Source: Lutibacter sp. B1 (GTDB taxonomy: Bacteria; Bacteroidota; Bacteroidia; Flavobacteriales; Flavobacteriaceae). Taken from it: DNA of 64,000 nucleotides. Both the position numbers and the translations under genes were made by a program. The DNA is taken from positions 16,165 through 80,164 of the forward strand of contig NZ_JAAZUI010000018.1 of NCBI RefSeq assembly GCF_012524075.1, written 5' to 3'. The notes under the pieces were generated by a model. The model saw nothing but the letters and a program-made list of their open reading frames with translations. It did not search any database and had not been told where the DNA came from. Of the stretch, positions 37,389 to 48,495 are shown piece by piece (position 1 is the first letter of the stretch; each line of letters starts with the position of its first letter).

Positions 37389-37532
37389 AAAAATAGATAA
37401 TTATAAAATAAGGCTGTTGGGTTTATTTAGATGTTGAATAAAAAGTGTTTAGAAATAAAAAGCTAAAAACATAGATAATTTTAATTAAGAATATTATTTT
37501 TTTATTTTGAGATACTGAAAATTAGAATGTTA

Positions 37533-37567
37533 AAAAAGAGGAGTTATTTAAAGCTCCTCTTTTTTTT
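37533..37567 (+). terminator. Terminator after the lipoprotein gene
   Basis: AAGAGGAGTT...AAGCTCCTCTT followed by TTTTTT. The 288-base gap between the lipoprotein and glgA holds this hairpin and the palindrome at 37611; the remainder is AT-rich with nothing else recognisable. Confidence 0.8.
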
Positions 37568-37610
37568 GAAACATATTCAAGCATTGCTATTTTATTGGGA
37601 ATTAACAGAA

Positions 37611-37626
37611 ATTTAAACGTTTAAAT
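37611..37626. promoter_or_regulatory. 16-base palindrome upstream of the glycogen operon
   Basis: ATTTAAACGTTTAAAT is a perfect palindrome with a central CG, like operators of LacI-family regulators. It lies 51 bases before the glgA start codon. No LacI-family gene is in the window. Confidence 0.45.
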
Positions 37627-37676
37627 CATAAGATTTATGAATTATTTTTTGTAAATTTCTATTTAAATAAAAAACC

Positions 37677-39086
37677 ATGAAAATACTTCATATTAGTGCA
37701 GAATGTTACCCTGTTGCAAAGGTTGGAGGATTGGCTGATGTTGTAGGTTCTTTACCTAAATATCAAAATAATCTAAATTGCTTAGCTCAGGTTATAATGC
37801 CTTTTTATGATAATAAATTTACACGTAATAACGAATTTTCGGTAGTATTTGAATCATCCTTAAATTTAGGAAAAACAACCTATGATTTTCGAATTGTAAA
37901 CTATAAAGCTTCATCGTTAGGATTCGATTTATTTTTAGTTGATGTACCGCAACTATTATTTAAAAATTATGTGTACTCTTCTGATGATACAGATCGATTT
38001 TTAGCATTTCAAATTGCTGTATTAGATTGGATATTGACTTGGGAAGACAAACCAACGGTAGTTCATTGCCATGATCATCATACAGGGCTTATACCTTTTA
38101 TGATGCAAGAGGCATATAAATATAATGCATTAAAAAAGGTATCATCTGTTTTAACTATTCATAATGCACAATATCAGGGCTGGTTCTCACATGATAAGGT
38201 GTATATGGTTCCTGAATTTAATTTTAATAATGTAGGTTTGTTAGATTGGGGAGGAGTTATAAATCCGTTAGCTGCAGCTATAAAATGCGCATGGAGAGTT
38301 ACAACAGTTTCTCCAACTTATATGGAAGAATTGAAAAGTTCGGCCAATGGTTTAGAAGTTTTACTTAGCCATGAAAGCGCAAAATGTGTTGGTATTTTAA
38401 ATGGTATTGATAGTGAAATTTGGAATCCGGAAACAGATAGTTTTTTGATAGATAATTTTAATGCAGATGATGTATTTCAAGGGCACTTAAATAATAAAAA
38501 ATGGTTGTGTGATAAATTTGATTTGGAGTTTGATAAACCTCTGTTTACTTTTATTGGAAGATTAGTTGGAGAAAAAGGAGTTGATAAATTACCGGAATCA
38601 TTTAAAAAAACATTACAAAAGAATGAGTGTGCTATCCTTTTGTTAGGGTCTGGTTTAGAAATTATTGAAAATCAATTGAATGAACTTTGCATTCAATATA
38701 AAGGAACATACAATTCATTTATTGGGTATGATGAAGAATTGGCTCATGTAGTTTACGGAGGTGCAGATTTTTTATTAATGCCATCTCGTGTTGAGCCATG
38801 CGGTTTAAATCAGATGTATGCTTTGAGATATGGAACAATTCCTGTTGTAAGAAGTATAGGCGGTTTAAAAGATACAGTTATTGATATTTCGGAAGAAAAT
38901 GGTTATGGAATTTGTTTTGATAGTGTAACTGTTTCAGATATAACTCATGCAATTGAAAGAGCGGTAGAACTTTATCAAGATCAATCAAAATTTAAAGAAC
39001 TAAGAAAATATATAATGGGTTTAGACCATTCATGGAATAAATCTGCTCAAGAATACATTAATTTATACAAAACAATAAATTCATAA
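37677..39086 (+). CDS. glgA: Glycogen synthase
   Basis: GT5 family transferase that extends alpha-1,4-glucan from ADP-glucose. 469 residues. The N-terminal ADP-glucose motif KVGGLADVVGSLPK (residues 16-29) is present; the C-terminal catalytic loop reads MPSRVEPCGLNQMYALRYGT, with the Glu of the EX7E motif. The gene is followed by glgC two bases later and glgB, forming the glycogen operon. Confidence 0.95.
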   Translation: MKILHISAECYPVAKVGGLADVVGSLPKYQNNLNCLAQVIMPFYDNKFTRNNEFSVVFESSLNLGKTTYDFRIVNYKASSLGFDLFLVDVPQLLFKNYVYSSDDTDRFLAFQIAVLDWILTWEDKPTVVHCHDHHTGLIPFMMQEAYKYNALKKVSSVLTIHNAQYQGWFSHDKVYMVPEFNFNNVGLLDWGGVINPLAAAIKCAWRVTTVSPTYMEELKSSANGLEVLLSHESAKCVGILNGIDSEIWNPETDSFLIDNFNADDVFQGHLNNKKWLCDKFDLEFDKPLFTFIGRLVGEKGVDKLPESFKKTLQKNECAILLLGSGLEIIENQLNELCIQYKGTYNSFIGYDEELAHVVYGGADFLLMPSRVEPCGLNQMYALRYGTIPVVRSIGGLKDTVIDISEENGYGICFDSVTVSDITHAIERAVELYQDQSKFKELRKYIMGLDHSWNKSAQEYINLYKTINS

Positions 39087-39088
39087 TT

Positions 39089-40351
39089 ATGGTTAACAAT
39101 AACGTTCTGGCAATAATATTAGGAGGTGGACAAGGATCAAGATTATACCCGCTAACACAGGCAAGATCTAAGCCTGCCGTTGCAATTGCCGGGAAATACA
39201 GATTAGTAGACATACCAATTTCGAACTGTTTAAATTCGGATATTAAGCGTATGTTTGTTTTAACACAATTTAATTCAGCCTCCTTAAATCGTCATATTAA
39301 AAATACATATCACTTTAGTTTTTTTAGTTCAGCATTTGTAGATGTTCTTGCAGCAGAACAAACACCGGGAAATCACACTTGGTTTCAAGGTACTGCAGAC
39401 GCAGTTCGTCAAAGTATGCATCATTTTTCACGTTATAATTTTGAGTATGCGTTAATTTTATCAGGAGATCAATTGTATCAAATGGATTATAATGAAATGA
39501 TTGAAGCTCATATTGAAAGTAAAGCGGATATTACTTTAGCTACAATTCCTGTAAATGCAAAAGACGCTACATCATTTGGTATTTTAAAAAGTAATGAAGA
39601 TAATGTAATTACTTCTTTTATCGAAAAACCTTCGAGTGATTTATTACCCGACTGGACATCTGAAGTTAGTGATGAAATGAAAGCTGAAAACAGAAATTAT
39701 TTGGGGTCTATGGGAATTTATATTTTTAATAGAGATTTATTAATTGAATTAATGAATGACCCAAATACTATCGATTTTGGAAAAGAAATAATTCCACAAT
39801 CAATAAATAAGCATCGTGTTGTAAGTTATCAATATGAAGGTTATTGGACAGATATAGGAACTATTCATTCATTTTTTGAAGCAAATATTGGTTTAACAGA
39901 TGATATTCCAAAGTTTGATTTGTATAGTAGAGATAAGCGAATTTATACAAGAGCTCGTATGTTAGCCACTACAAAAATAGAGGGCACTTTATTGGAAAAA
40001 ACTGTGATTGCTGAAGGTTGTATAATTAATGCAGCCGAAATTGTACGCTCTGTTATTGGAATCCGCTCTAGAATTGGTAAAGATTCAAAAGTATTTAATA
40101 CCTATATGATGGGAGCAGATTTTTATCAAAAATTAGAACAAGTTATAGATGAAAATATAATACCAATTGGAATTGGGTCTCGTTGTTTTATAAAAAATGC
40201 TATTTTAGATAAAAATTGCTGCATAGGAGATGATGTTAAAATTCATGGTGGAAAACATTTAAAAGATATTGATACCGATACATATACAGTTAGAGACGGT
40301 ATTGTAATAATTAAAAAAGGAGCCGTAATCCCAGATGGGTTTATGATATAA
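39089..40351 (+). CDS. glgC: Glucose-1-phosphate adenylyltransferase
   Basis: Makes ADP-glucose from ATP and glucose-1-phosphate, the committed and usually regulated step of bacterial glycogen synthesis. 420 residues with GGGQGSRLYPLTQARSKPAVAIAG near the N-terminus (nucleotide-binding loop), the substrate-site FIEKPSS, a YWTDIGTI motif, and a C-terminal left-handed beta-helix. Two bases separate it from glgA, three from glgB. Confidence 0.96.
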   Translation: MVNNNVLAIILGGGQGSRLYPLTQARSKPAVAIAGKYRLVDIPISNCLNSDIKRMFVLTQFNSASLNRHIKNTYHFSFFSSAFVDVLAAEQTPGNHTWFQGTADAVRQSMHHFSRYNFEYALILSGDQLYQMDYNEMIEAHIESKADITLATIPVNAKDATSFGILKSNEDNVITSFIEKPSSDLLPDWTSEVSDEMKAENRNYLGSMGIYIFNRDLLIELMNDPNTIDFGKEIIPQSINKHRVVSYQYEGYWTDIGTIHSFFEANIGLTDDIPKFDLYSRDKRIYTRARMLATTKIEGTLLEKTVIAEGCIINAAEIVRSVIGIRSRIGKDSKVFNTYMMGADFYQKLEQVIDENIIPIGIGSRCFIKNAILDKNCCIGDDVKIHGGKHLKDIDTDTYTVRDGIVIIKKGAVIPDGFMI

Positions 40352-40354
40352 TAT

Positions 40355-42262
40355 ATGACGAAAGTAAAAGTTTACAGTCTGTTTACAGACTTTGATATAA
40401 ACCTATTTAAATCAGGAAAACATTTTAGACTTTATGAAAAGTTTGGAGCACACATTATTACATTAGATGGTGTAAAAGGTACTTATTTTTCAGTTTGGGC
40501 TCCAAGCGCCAAATCAGTTTCTGTAATAGGAGACTTTAATTATTGGACAGAAGGTGAACATGTGCTAAATGTTAGGTGGGATGAAAGTGGTATTTGGGAA
40601 GGTTTTATTCCAAATGTTGGAAAAGGAACACATTACAAATATAAAATTCAAAGTTTTCATGATAATATAGTTACTGAAAAAGCTGATCCTTTTGCCCGAA
40701 GATCTGAACATCCGCCCAAAACTGCATCTGTTGTTTGGGAAGATGATTATGAGTGGGAAGATTCAAATTGGATGAAAAACAGAAAGAAGAATAATGCACT
40801 TGACGCTCCTTATTCTGTTTATGAAGTACATTTGGGTTCATGGAAAAGAAAGATTGAAGAAAATAGATTTTTATCTTATTTAGAACTTGCTGATGAGTTA
40901 GTTAGCTATGTGAAGGAAATGAATTTTACTCATGTAGAATTAATGCCTGTTATGGAATTTCCTTACGATCCTTCTTGGGGATATCAAATTACAGGATATT
41001 TTGCTCCAACATCTCGTTTTGGCTATCCACATGAATTTAAATATCTAGTAGATAAATTGCATCAAAATGGTATAGGTATAATTTTAGACTGGGTACCATC
41101 GCATTTTCCTGAAGATGTACATGGTTTAGGGTTATTTGACGGCTCTTATTTATATGAACATCCCGATTCTAGAAAAGGTTATCATCCTGATTGGAAAAGT
41201 TTGATTTTTAATTACAGTAGAAATGAAGTACGTGCTTTTTTAATAAGTAATGCAATATTTTGGTTAGACCAATTTCATGCTGATGGTTTACGGGTTGATG
41301 CGGTAGCATCTATGTTGTTTTTAGATTATTCAAGAGAAGAAGGCGAGTGGGAGCCAAATCAGTATGGAGGAAACGAGAATTTAGATGCTGTTTCTTTTTT
41401 AAAAGAATTAAACGAAGAAGTTTATAAATCATTTCCTGATGTTCAAACTATTGCTGAAGAATCAACAGCATTTCCAATGGTTTCAAAGCCAACTTTTATT
41501 GGGGGACTGGGTTTTGGAATGAAATGGATGATGGGATGGATGCACGATGTTTTACAATATTTTTCAAAAGACCCAATTTACAGAAAGCACCATCAAAACG
41601 ATATTACGTTTAGTTTAGCTTATGCTTTTACTGAAAATTTTATGTTGCCACTTTCACACGATGAAGTAGTTTATGGCAAAAGATCAATTTTAAGTAAAAT
41701 GCCGGGTGATGAATGGCAGCGATTTGCTAATTTAAGGTTGCTTTATGGGTTTATGTATACACATCCCGGTACCAAACTTTTATTTATGGGAGGTGAATTT
41801 GGGCAATATGAAGAATGGAATTTTCAAAAAAGTTTAGATTGGAATTTATTAGATTTTTATCCGCATAAAAACACACAAAATTATTTTAAAGAATTAAATA
41901 AATTTTATAGAAATACTCCGGCACTTTATGAAAAAGGCTTTAGTGGAAATGGATTTGAATGGATTAGTTTTGAAGACTACAATAACTCTGTAATTTCCTA
42001 TATAAGAAAAGGATATGATGAAAAAGAAGATGTAGTTGTTGTTTGTAATTTTACGCCATCAACACATCAAAAATATAAAATAGGACTTCCTAAAAAAGGT
42101 AAATTAATTGAGGTATTTAATAGTGATAATAAGAAATTTGGAGGTACAGGAGTATTGAATACAGGTGAAATAACTATTAAAAAGAAAAGTTGGAATTATA
42201 AGCAGTACTCAGCAGATATAATATTGCCACCATTGGGAGTCACAGTTCTTAAATTTAAATAG
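40355..42262 (+). CDS. glgB: 1,4-alpha-glucan branching enzyme
   Basis: GH13 enzyme adding alpha-1,6 branches. 635 residues with an N-terminal CBM48-type domain (YFSVWAPSAKSVSVIGDFNYW), then a GH13 barrel with DWVPSHFPED, GLRVDAVASML (nucleophile Asp), IAEESTAFP (acid/base Glu) and LPLSHDEVVYGK (transition-state Asp). No long N1 domain, as in the shorter GlgB forms. ATG at 40355. Confidence 0.95.
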   Translation: MTKVKVYSLFTDFDINLFKSGKHFRLYEKFGAHIITLDGVKGTYFSVWAPSAKSVSVIGDFNYWTEGEHVLNVRWDESGIWEGFIPNVGKGTHYKYKIQSFHDNIVTEKADPFARRSEHPPKTASVVWEDDYEWEDSNWMKNRKKNNALDAPYSVYEVHLGSWKRKIEENRFLSYLELADELVSYVKEMNFTHVELMPVMEFPYDPSWGYQITGYFAPTSRFGYPHEFKYLVDKLHQNGIGIILDWVPSHFPEDVHGLGLFDGSYLYEHPDSRKGYHPDWKSLIFNYSRNEVRAFLISNAIFWLDQFHADGLRVDAVASMLFLDYSREEGEWEPNQYGGNENLDAVSFLKELNEEVYKSFPDVQTIAEESTAFPMVSKPTFIGGLGFGMKWMMGWMHDVLQYFSKDPIYRKHHQNDITFSLAYAFTENFMLPLSHDEVVYGKRSILSKMPGDEWQRFANLRLLYGFMYTHPGTKLLFMGGEFGQYEEWNFQKSLDWNLLDFYPHKNTQNYFKELNKFYRNTPALYEKGFSGNGFEWISFEDYNNSVISYIRKGYDEKEDVVVVCNFTPSTHQKYKIGLPKKGKLIEVFNSDNKKFGGTGVLNTGEITIKKKSWNYKQYSADIILPPLGVTVLKFK

Positions 42263-42354
42263 AAAAAAATAAATTTTATTTAAAAATTCATCTAAAATTT
42301 TATATTTAATTTATTTCATATCAAGTTTATATTTTTTAATAAAAAATTAAAGTA

Positions 42355-42380
42355 TTGAGTTTATAAATTTAGTAGGTTTG
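42355..42380 (+). promoter_or_regulatory. Possible separate promoter of the GH31 gene
   Basis: TTG (42355-42357), 15 bases, TAGGTTTG (42373-42380). The spacing is shorter than usual. The 139-base gap after glgB and this element suggest that the GH31 gene can be transcribed on its own. Confidence 0.4.
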
Positions 42381-42401
42381 CTCTTATTAAATTAGATATT
42401 T

Positions 42402-44801
42402 ATGATTTTAAGTACTGAATTAGAATACAAAGGAAATTTATTTCCATCAAAAATAATATCATGTAGAAAAGATGTAGACACATTTTATTTTACAAGCGAA
42501 AATAATGTTGTACTTCAAATAACTATAGAAAGAGACAGTATACTTAGGTTTAGGTATACAACTACTTCTATTTTTGAAAAAGACTTTTCATACGCTATAA
42601 CCAGATATGCAAGTAAAGGTTTTAACCATCTTGAAGCTGTTGATGGACAAGATAAATATATAATCACAACATCTAAATTAATTTGTCACATATCAAAAAA
42701 AGATATGAGAACATCAATTTACGATGCTCTGGATAATACGTTGTTGTGTGAAGATGAATTAGGTTTTCACTGGGAAGAGAGTTATGAGTTTGGTGGTGAC
42801 ATTGTTAAAATGTCTAAAATAGCACAAAGCAGTGAAAGCTATTACGGTTTAGGAGATAAGCCTGTAGATATAAACCTTAAAGGCAAACGTTTTGAAAATT
42901 GGGTTACAGATTCGTATGCTTATGGAAAAAATACAGATCCTATTTATAAAGCTATTCCTTTTTATATAGGTTTACATCACCAAAAAGCTTACGGAATATT
43001 TTTCGACAATACGTTTCGTTCATACTTTGATTTTTGTCAAGAGAGAAGAAATATTACAAGTTTTTGGGCACAAGGTGGTGAAATGAATTATTATTTTATT
43101 TATGGGCCTGAAGTATCTGAAGTGGTTTCGAACTATACAGATTTAACAGGAAAACCACATCAATTACCGGCTTTATGGACTTTAGGATATCATCAATGTA
43201 AATGGAGTTATTATCCTGAATCAAAAGTTAAAGAAGTTGCAAGTAAATTTAGAGAGTTAAAAATACCATGTGATGCAATTTACTTAGATATTGATTATAT
43301 GGATGGATTTAGATGTTTTACTTGGAATAGTGAATATTTTCCAGATCCAAAAAGAATGGTTAAAGAATTAGCTGATGATGGTTTTAAAACTATTGCTATT
43401 ATTGACCCGGGAATTAAAATTGATAACAATTATTCAATTTTTAAAGAAGGTTTAGAGAACGATTATTTTTGCAAAAGAGCAGATGGGCCTTATATGAAAG
43501 GTAAAGTTTGGCCGGGTGAATGTTATTTTCCTGATTTTACAAATCCTGAAGTACGAGACTGGTGGTCTGAATTGTTTAAAGAATTGATTGAAGTTATTGG
43601 TGTTAAAGGAGTTTGGAATGATATGAATGAACCTGCAATTATGGATGTTCCCGGAAAAACATTTCCTAACGATGTAAGACATAATTATGATGGAAACTAT
43701 TGTAGTCATAGAAAAGCACATAATATTTATGGAATGCAAATGGCTAGAGCCACATATCATGGACTTAAAAAGTTTTCGTTTCCTAAAAGACCTTTTGTTA
43801 TTACCAGATCGGCATATTCGGGTACGCAGCGTTATACGTCAACATGGACAGGAGATAATGTAGCTTCGTGGGAACATTTATCAATAGCAAATATTCAGGT
43901 ACAACGTATGTGTATGTCGGGATTTTCTTTTGTAGGATCGGATATTGGAGGTTTTGCTGAGCAACCAAGTGGAGAGTTATTTGTCCGTTGGATTCAATTA
44001 GGAGTTTTTCACCCATTTTGCAGAACTCATTCTTCCGGTGATCATGGAGATCAAGAACCTTGGGCTTTTGATAATAATGTTACAAATATTGTTAGAAAAT
44101 TTATTGAAATCAGATACCAATTATTACCTTACTTATACACTGCTTTTTGGAAATATTCGGATGAAGGTATTCCAATATTAAAATCATTGGTAATATTTGA
44201 TCAAAATGATACACATACACATTACAGAAATGATGAATTTATTTTTGGTGAAAAAATATTGATATGTCCAATTTTAGAACCAAATGCTAAAGGAAGAAGA
44301 ATGTATTTTCCAAGAGGGAATTGGTATAATTTCTGGGATAGTTCTATAATAGAAGGAGGTCAGGAACTATGGGTAGATGCTGATTTGGACAGTATGCCAA
44401 TATTTGTAAAAGAAGGGGCAATAATTCCAAAATACCCTATTCAACAATATGTTGGAGAAAAAGAAATTGAAGAATTAAAGTTGGATGTTTATTTTAAGTT
44501 TGGTAAAGAAATATCAGTAGTATATGAAGATGATCAAGATGGTTACGATTATAGAAAAGGAAGATTTTGTTTAAGAAACTTTACATTAATAGGTAAAGAA
44601 GATTCATTAACTATACAACAATTTAAATCGGGTAAGTATGAAACCTCATACGAAACCATTAAAATAAAATTACATGGTTTACCTTTTACAGTAGGTAAAG
44701 TTGAAATTGATAATGAAGAAGTTGATTTAATAATAACTGATAATGAACTAGTGGTTACTAAAGAATTTACAGAACTACATATTACCGGAGTTTCAAAATA
44801 A
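42402..44801 (+). CDS. GH31 alpha-glucosidase
   Basis: 799-residue glycoside hydrolase family 31 protein without a signal peptide, so probably cytoplasmic. The nucleophile Asp is in GVWNDMNEPAIMD (about residue 407) and the acid/base Asp in STWTGDNVASWEHL (about 484). DIDYMDGFRCFTWN (about 297-310) and VGSDIGGFAEQPSGELFVRW are further active-site blocks. Its place after glgABC suggests that it acts on glycogen-derived oligosaccharides. It may be an alpha-glucosidase or a transglucosylase. Confidence 0.93.
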   Translation: MILSTELEYKGNLFPSKIISCRKDVDTFYFTSENNVVLQITIERDSILRFRYTTTSIFEKDFSYAITRYASKGFNHLEAVDGQDKYIITTSKLICHISKKDMRTSIYDALDNTLLCEDELGFHWEESYEFGGDIVKMSKIAQSSESYYGLGDKPVDINLKGKRFENWVTDSYAYGKNTDPIYKAIPFYIGLHHQKAYGIFFDNTFRSYFDFCQERRNITSFWAQGGEMNYYFIYGPEVSEVVSNYTDLTGKPHQLPALWTLGYHQCKWSYYPESKVKEVASKFRELKIPCDAIYLDIDYMDGFRCFTWNSEYFPDPKRMVKELADDGFKTIAIIDPGIKIDNNYSIFKEGLENDYFCKRADGPYMKGKVWPGECYFPDFTNPEVRDWWSELFKELIEVIGVKGVWNDMNEPAIMDVPGKTFPNDVRHNYDGNYCSHRKAHNIYGMQMARATYHGLKKFSFPKRPFVITRSAYSGTQRYTSTWTGDNVASWEHLSIANIQVQRMCMSGFSFVGSDIGGFAEQPSGELFVRWIQLGVFHPFCRTHSSGDHGDQEPWAFDNNVTNIVRKFIEIRYQLLPYLYTAFWKYSDEGIPILKSLVIFDQNDTHTHYRNDEFIFGEKILICPILEPNAKGRRMYFPRGNWYNFWDSSIIEGGQELWVDADLDSMPIFVKEGAIIPKYPIQQYVGEKEIEELKLDVYFKFGKEISVVYEDDQDGYDYRKGRFCLRNFTLIGKEDSLTIQQFKSGKYETSYETIKIKLHGLPFTVGKVEIDNEEVDLIITDNELVVTKEFTELHITGVSK

Positions 44802-44820
44802 GAAAAGTATTTTAAAAACT

Positions 44821-44852
44821 AAAAAAGCTCCTTAAATTTAAGGAGCTTTTTT
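44821..44852. terminator. Two-way terminator, 32-base perfect palindrome
   Basis: The arms AAAAAAGCTCCTTAAA and TTTAAGGAGCTTTTTT are exactly complementary, with A- and T-runs at the outside. It serves the GH31 gene and the convergent TonB receptor. Confidence 0.9.
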
Positions 44853-44868
44853 AATAAAAGGATATTTG

Positions 44869-47712
44869 TTATAAGTTTAGCATAAGTCGGGCAAATAAAA
44901 ATCTACCGTTTGCTCCAAATTGCTGTGATCTTCTTGAATATAAAAAACGACCGCTACTTTGATTTGCTTCAATGGCTTTATCAGGATATATATCTAATAA
45001 ATTATTAGCACCTAAAGTAATATTAAAGTTATCAGAAATATTATATCCAAAACTTAAATCTGTTACAATTTTACCTTCATATTCTTGTTGATTGTCAATG
45101 TTGTTTGTGGCTTCATTAACTGAACCAAAATATACATTTCTTAAAAATACATTCCATTTATTAATATTGTATAAAAATGTTAAATTTAATTTTGTTCTAG
45201 GTACTGCAGATTCAAGATATATACGAGAAGTTTCATCAAAATAAGTGTCTAGTTGACTTTGAAGTGCGTCAGAAGCATGGATATCTCCAACTCTTTTTGT
45301 TTTAGAAAAAGTCGCTGCTAAATCACTTTGCAGCTTACCGTTTCCTAATGTTGATGTGTTGGTTATTACCACGTCTAATCCTTTTGTTTCAGTATCAATA
45401 GCATTGGCAAAAAAGGTAGCTCCTGTTGCATTTGCTCTATTAAATAGCGATTGTAATTCCGCATCATCACCAGGTGTAAATTGGCCTGTTAAAACAACTC
45501 TATCATCAATTCCTACAAAATAGCCATCAACAGTAATTTTTAAATTGGCATTTGGAATGTTTGATGTAAATCCTAAACTTACACTTTTTGAAGTCTCCTC
45601 TTTCAATTTAGGAATTCCTAAAATTTTAGCAATTCTACTGTCATTAGAAAAAGTACCAACTTCATTAGGAATACCATCAACAAATAATGTAGAAACCGAA
45701 TTGTAATACATTTGGTGTAATGAAGGAGCTCTAAACCCCGTACTTGCAGCCGCTCTTATGTTCATATTTTCTCCGGCTTTAATTCTTGAAGATAATTTAA
45801 AATTTATAGTAGAGCCAAAATCTGAATAATCTTCAAATCTAGTAGCAAAACTTGCTAAAAAAGATTCAGAAAAATCAGCTTCAACATCAAAGTACCCGGC
45901 TACACTATTTCTGTATTTTGAAAGTTCATTAGATGGTTTAAATCCCGGAAAAACTTGGGCACCTCCCGGACGAGAACTTCCAAAGAAATCTGTAGGGATA
46001 ATGCTTTCAGAATCAGTTGGGTCATGTACATTGCCATTGGTATTGTACTGTGCATAAGAATTTTCATTACCGGCAACAATTTCATAGTTTTCTAAACGAT
46101 ACTCTGCTCCAAAGGCAATATTTAAACCAGACATAATATCATCAAAATATCTTGTAACATCAAAATTAGTAGTATTTTGCATAAAGGCAAAACCACCCGC
46201 ATCAAAACTGGTAGGAGTAGAGTTTTGTAGCGTTGCATTTGAAGAGTTAGCTACTGTATAATCAAAGCTGTTTTTACCCCATGCATTGCTAAAATCAACA
46301 TCCCAATCTCCAATTTTTCCTTTAATTCCAATAGCAGCAGACTTATCTACAATATCAGAATGTATTTCAGGTAGAAACCCGTTCATATTAACAGGCGTAT
46401 AGGCTCTTGATTGATTAGGTAATCTGTAAAAACCAGCCGCTTCACCATTTCTGTAACTAATTCCTCCAAACGAATAAATTTCGGCATTTTCTCCTATTGG
46501 TATAATTAAGTTGGCAAAAAATTTACCGCCTCTTAATTTAGATTGCCCAACTCTCATATTAAAATCACTGCGTTCCATACCTCTGGCAGCTAATTCAGCT
46601 TCGGTTACATCAGCACTTAAAACACTTTGTAATTCTTCTTTGGTAGAAGCCCCGTTTAGGTTAATACCTGCCATTTCTGCATAATGAATTACATCATCAA
46701 CATCATCATCTAATAAATTAGTGATATCATAACCATCGTCAGATGCAACTCTTTCCACAGAATTATAGGCATTAAAAATAGTTCCTCCCCATTCCTTCAT
46801 TCTATTAGTATAATCTCTAACATCAAAATCACCTGTAAAATTAATTACACCACCTTTTTCACCTAACGGTAAGCCGTAATTTAAAGCTATATTAGTGGTT
46901 GCACCATCAACATCATCTTCAGAATTTTTTGAAAAATGGGCTCCTGTTGTAACAGAAGTTGATAATTTATTATAAGATTTTTTTAAAACAAGGTTTATAA
47001 CACCTGCAATAGCATCTGAGCCATATTGTGCTGCAGCTCCATCTCTTAGTACTTCAATACGTTCAATTGCTGCTGAAGGAATTGCATTTAAATCGGTTCC
47101 AACACTACCACGACCAAAAGTACCGTTTACGTTAACCAAAGAAGATGAGTGTCTTCGTTTACCGTTAATTAATACCAATACTTGATCGGGTCCTAAACCT
47201 CTTAAAGAAGCAGGGTCAATATGGTCTGTACCATCTGATATCGTTTGGGTATTAGAAGAAAATGACGGAGCAACATAATTTAATAACTGATTTAAATTAA
47301 CCTGTGGACCGGCAGAAGTTAATTCAGTTATATTAATTATATCTACAGGAACCGGCGTGTCAACAGCCGTTCTATTTGGGTTTCTTGTTCCAACTATTAA
47401 AACTTCATTTAGAGCAATACCAGAAACCAAAACTACATTGAACACTTTGGTTCCATCCATTTGTATTCTTTTATTTTCAAAACCCACATACGAAAAAATA
47501 AGATTTTCACTTATGTTAACATTAATAATATAATTACCTTCAAAATCTGTTGTAGTTCCTCTTGAAGTACCTTCAATAGTAACAGATACTCCAGGTAATG
47601 GTTGTTGATCAACATCAGTAACTTTTCCTGTTACTTGATAAGATTGTTGTGCATAGTTTATCATTGAAAAAAATGATAAAAAAGCTAACATAAAAAGTTG
47701 TTTATTTTTCAT
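44869..47712 (-). CDS. Large TonB-dependent receptor with carboxypeptidase-like N-terminal domain
   Basis: 947 residues with signal peptide ([12 protein letters not shown]), then a carboxypeptidase-D regulatory-like domain (about 22-110, [32 protein letters not shown]), a plug domain ([62 protein letters not shown]) and a barrel ending LMLNL. No SusD gene adjoins it, so it is not a polysaccharide-utilisation pair. Substrate unknown. ATG at 47710-47712. Confidence 0.92.
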   Translation of the reverse strand: MKNKQLFMLAFLSFFSMINYAQQSYQVTGKVTDVDQQPLPGVSVTIEGTSRGTTTDFEGNYIINVNISENLIFSYVGFENKRIQMDGTKVFNVVLVSGIALNEVLIVGTRNPNRTAVDTPVPVDIINITELTSAGPQVNLNQLLNYVAPSFSSNTQTISDGTDHIDPASLRGLGPDQVLVLINGKRRHSSSLVNVNGTFGRGSVGTDLNAIPSAAIERIEVLRDGAAAQYGSDAIAGVINLVLKKSYNKLSTSVTTGAHFSKNSEDDVDGATTNIALNYGLPLGEKGGVINFTGDFDVRDYTNRMKEWGGTIFNAYNSVERVASDDGYDITNLLDDDVDDVIHYAEMAGINLNGASTKEELQSVLSADVTEAELAARGMERSDFNMRVGQSKLRGGKFFANLIIPIGENAEIYSFGGISYRNGEAAGFYRLPNQSRAYTPVNMNGFLPEIHSDIVDKSAAIGIKGKIGDWDVDFSNAWGKNSFDYTVANSSNATLQNSTPTSFDAGGFAFMQNTTNFDVTRYFDDIMSGLNIAFGAEYRLENYEIVAGNENSYAQYNTNGNVHDPTDSESIIPTDFFGSSRPGGAQVFPGFKPSNELSKYRNSVAGYFDVEADFSESFLASFATRFEDYSDFGSTINFKLSSRIKAGENMNIRAAASTGFRAPSLHQMYYNSVSTLFVDGIPNEVGTFSNDSRIAKILGIPKLKEETSKSVSLGFTSNIPNANLKITVDGYFVGIDDRVVLTGQFTPGDDAELQSLFNRANATGATFFANAIDTETKGLDVVITNTSTLGNGKLQSDLAATFSKTKRVGDIHASDALQSQLDTYFDETSRIYLESAVPRTKLNLTFLYNINKWNVFLRNVYFGSVNEATNNIDNQQEYEGKIVTDLSFGYNISDNFNITLGANNLLDIYPDKAIEANQSSGRFLYSRRSQQFGANGRFLFARLMLNL

Positions 47713-47779
47713 ACGCTATTGGCATTTAATTAATAATATTAGCTAAATTAATATAATAATATAAATATTTAAGAATATT

Positions 47780-47799
47780 AATGTAATTTTTATTACATT
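47780..47799. promoter_or_regulatory. Interrupted palindrome between divergent genes
   Basis: AATGTAAT-TTTT-ATTACATT, 8-base perfect arms, in the 219-base space between the TonB receptor and the TlpA-like gene. It may be an operator. The downstream -7 box TATATTTG (47901-47908) serves the TlpA-like gene. Confidence 0.35.
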
Positions 47800-47931
47800 T
47801 TAAGAGATTTGATAAAATAAATATAATTTAAATAAATTTAAGACATATCATTTTAATTTATTTATTAGTAATTAAAAGATTAAATACGAAATTGAAATTT
47901 TATATTTGTTGGTAATACTAAAATATATTTT

Positions 47932-48495
47932 ATGGATTTAAAAAGAATTTTCAATAAAAAGAATATATCAAATATTGTATTTGTAATTGCTATAGCTGTG
48001 CTGATATACCCTCCTTCAAGAGAATGGGCTATGAGGCAAATAGCATTTGCACCATCCATAGAAAAAGGGGAAGATATTGAAAGAATTGAAGATTATAATT
48101 GGCAATTAAATGGACTAAATACCGAGAGTATTAATTTTAATGAATTTGAGAATAATGTTGTGTTTGTTAATTTTTGGGCAACTTGGTGTCCTCCTTGTAG
48201 AGCAGAATTACCTATGATTCAAGAATTTTATAATGATTATAAAGATAAAGTGAAATTTGTTTTTGTAACTACTGAAAATTGGAATACAGTTGAAAATTTT
48301 TTTACTGAAAAAGGATATAATTTCCCGGTTTATAACTCACAAAGTTTACCACCACAAAATTTTACCGAAACAAATAGCATACCGGCAAGTTATTTAATGG
48401 ATAAAAATGGAAATATTTTAATAAAAAAGGTGGGTGCTGCAAATTGGAATAGTAATAGAGTTAAAAATTTATTAGATAAATTAATTTCAGAATAG
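47932..48495 (+). CDS. TlpA-type membrane-anchored thioredoxin
   Basis: 187 residues: an N-terminal membrane anchor (IVFVIAIAVLIYPP, about 14-28), then a thioredoxin-fold domain with WATWCPPCRAE (CxxC at about 87-90) and cis-Pro region SIPASYLMDKNG. It is a periplasmic thiol-disulfide reductase. The lack of partners nearby leaves the client proteins unknown. ATG at 47932. Confidence 0.92.
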   Translation: MDLKRIFNKKNISNIVFVIAIAVLIYPPSREWAMRQIAFAPSIEKGEDIERIEDYNWQLNGLNTESINFNEFENNVVFVNFWATWCPPCRAELPMIQEFYNDYKDKVKFVFVTTENWNTVENFFTEKGYNFPVYNSQSLPPQNFTETNSIPASYLMDKNGNILIKKVGAANWNSNRVKNLLDKLISE

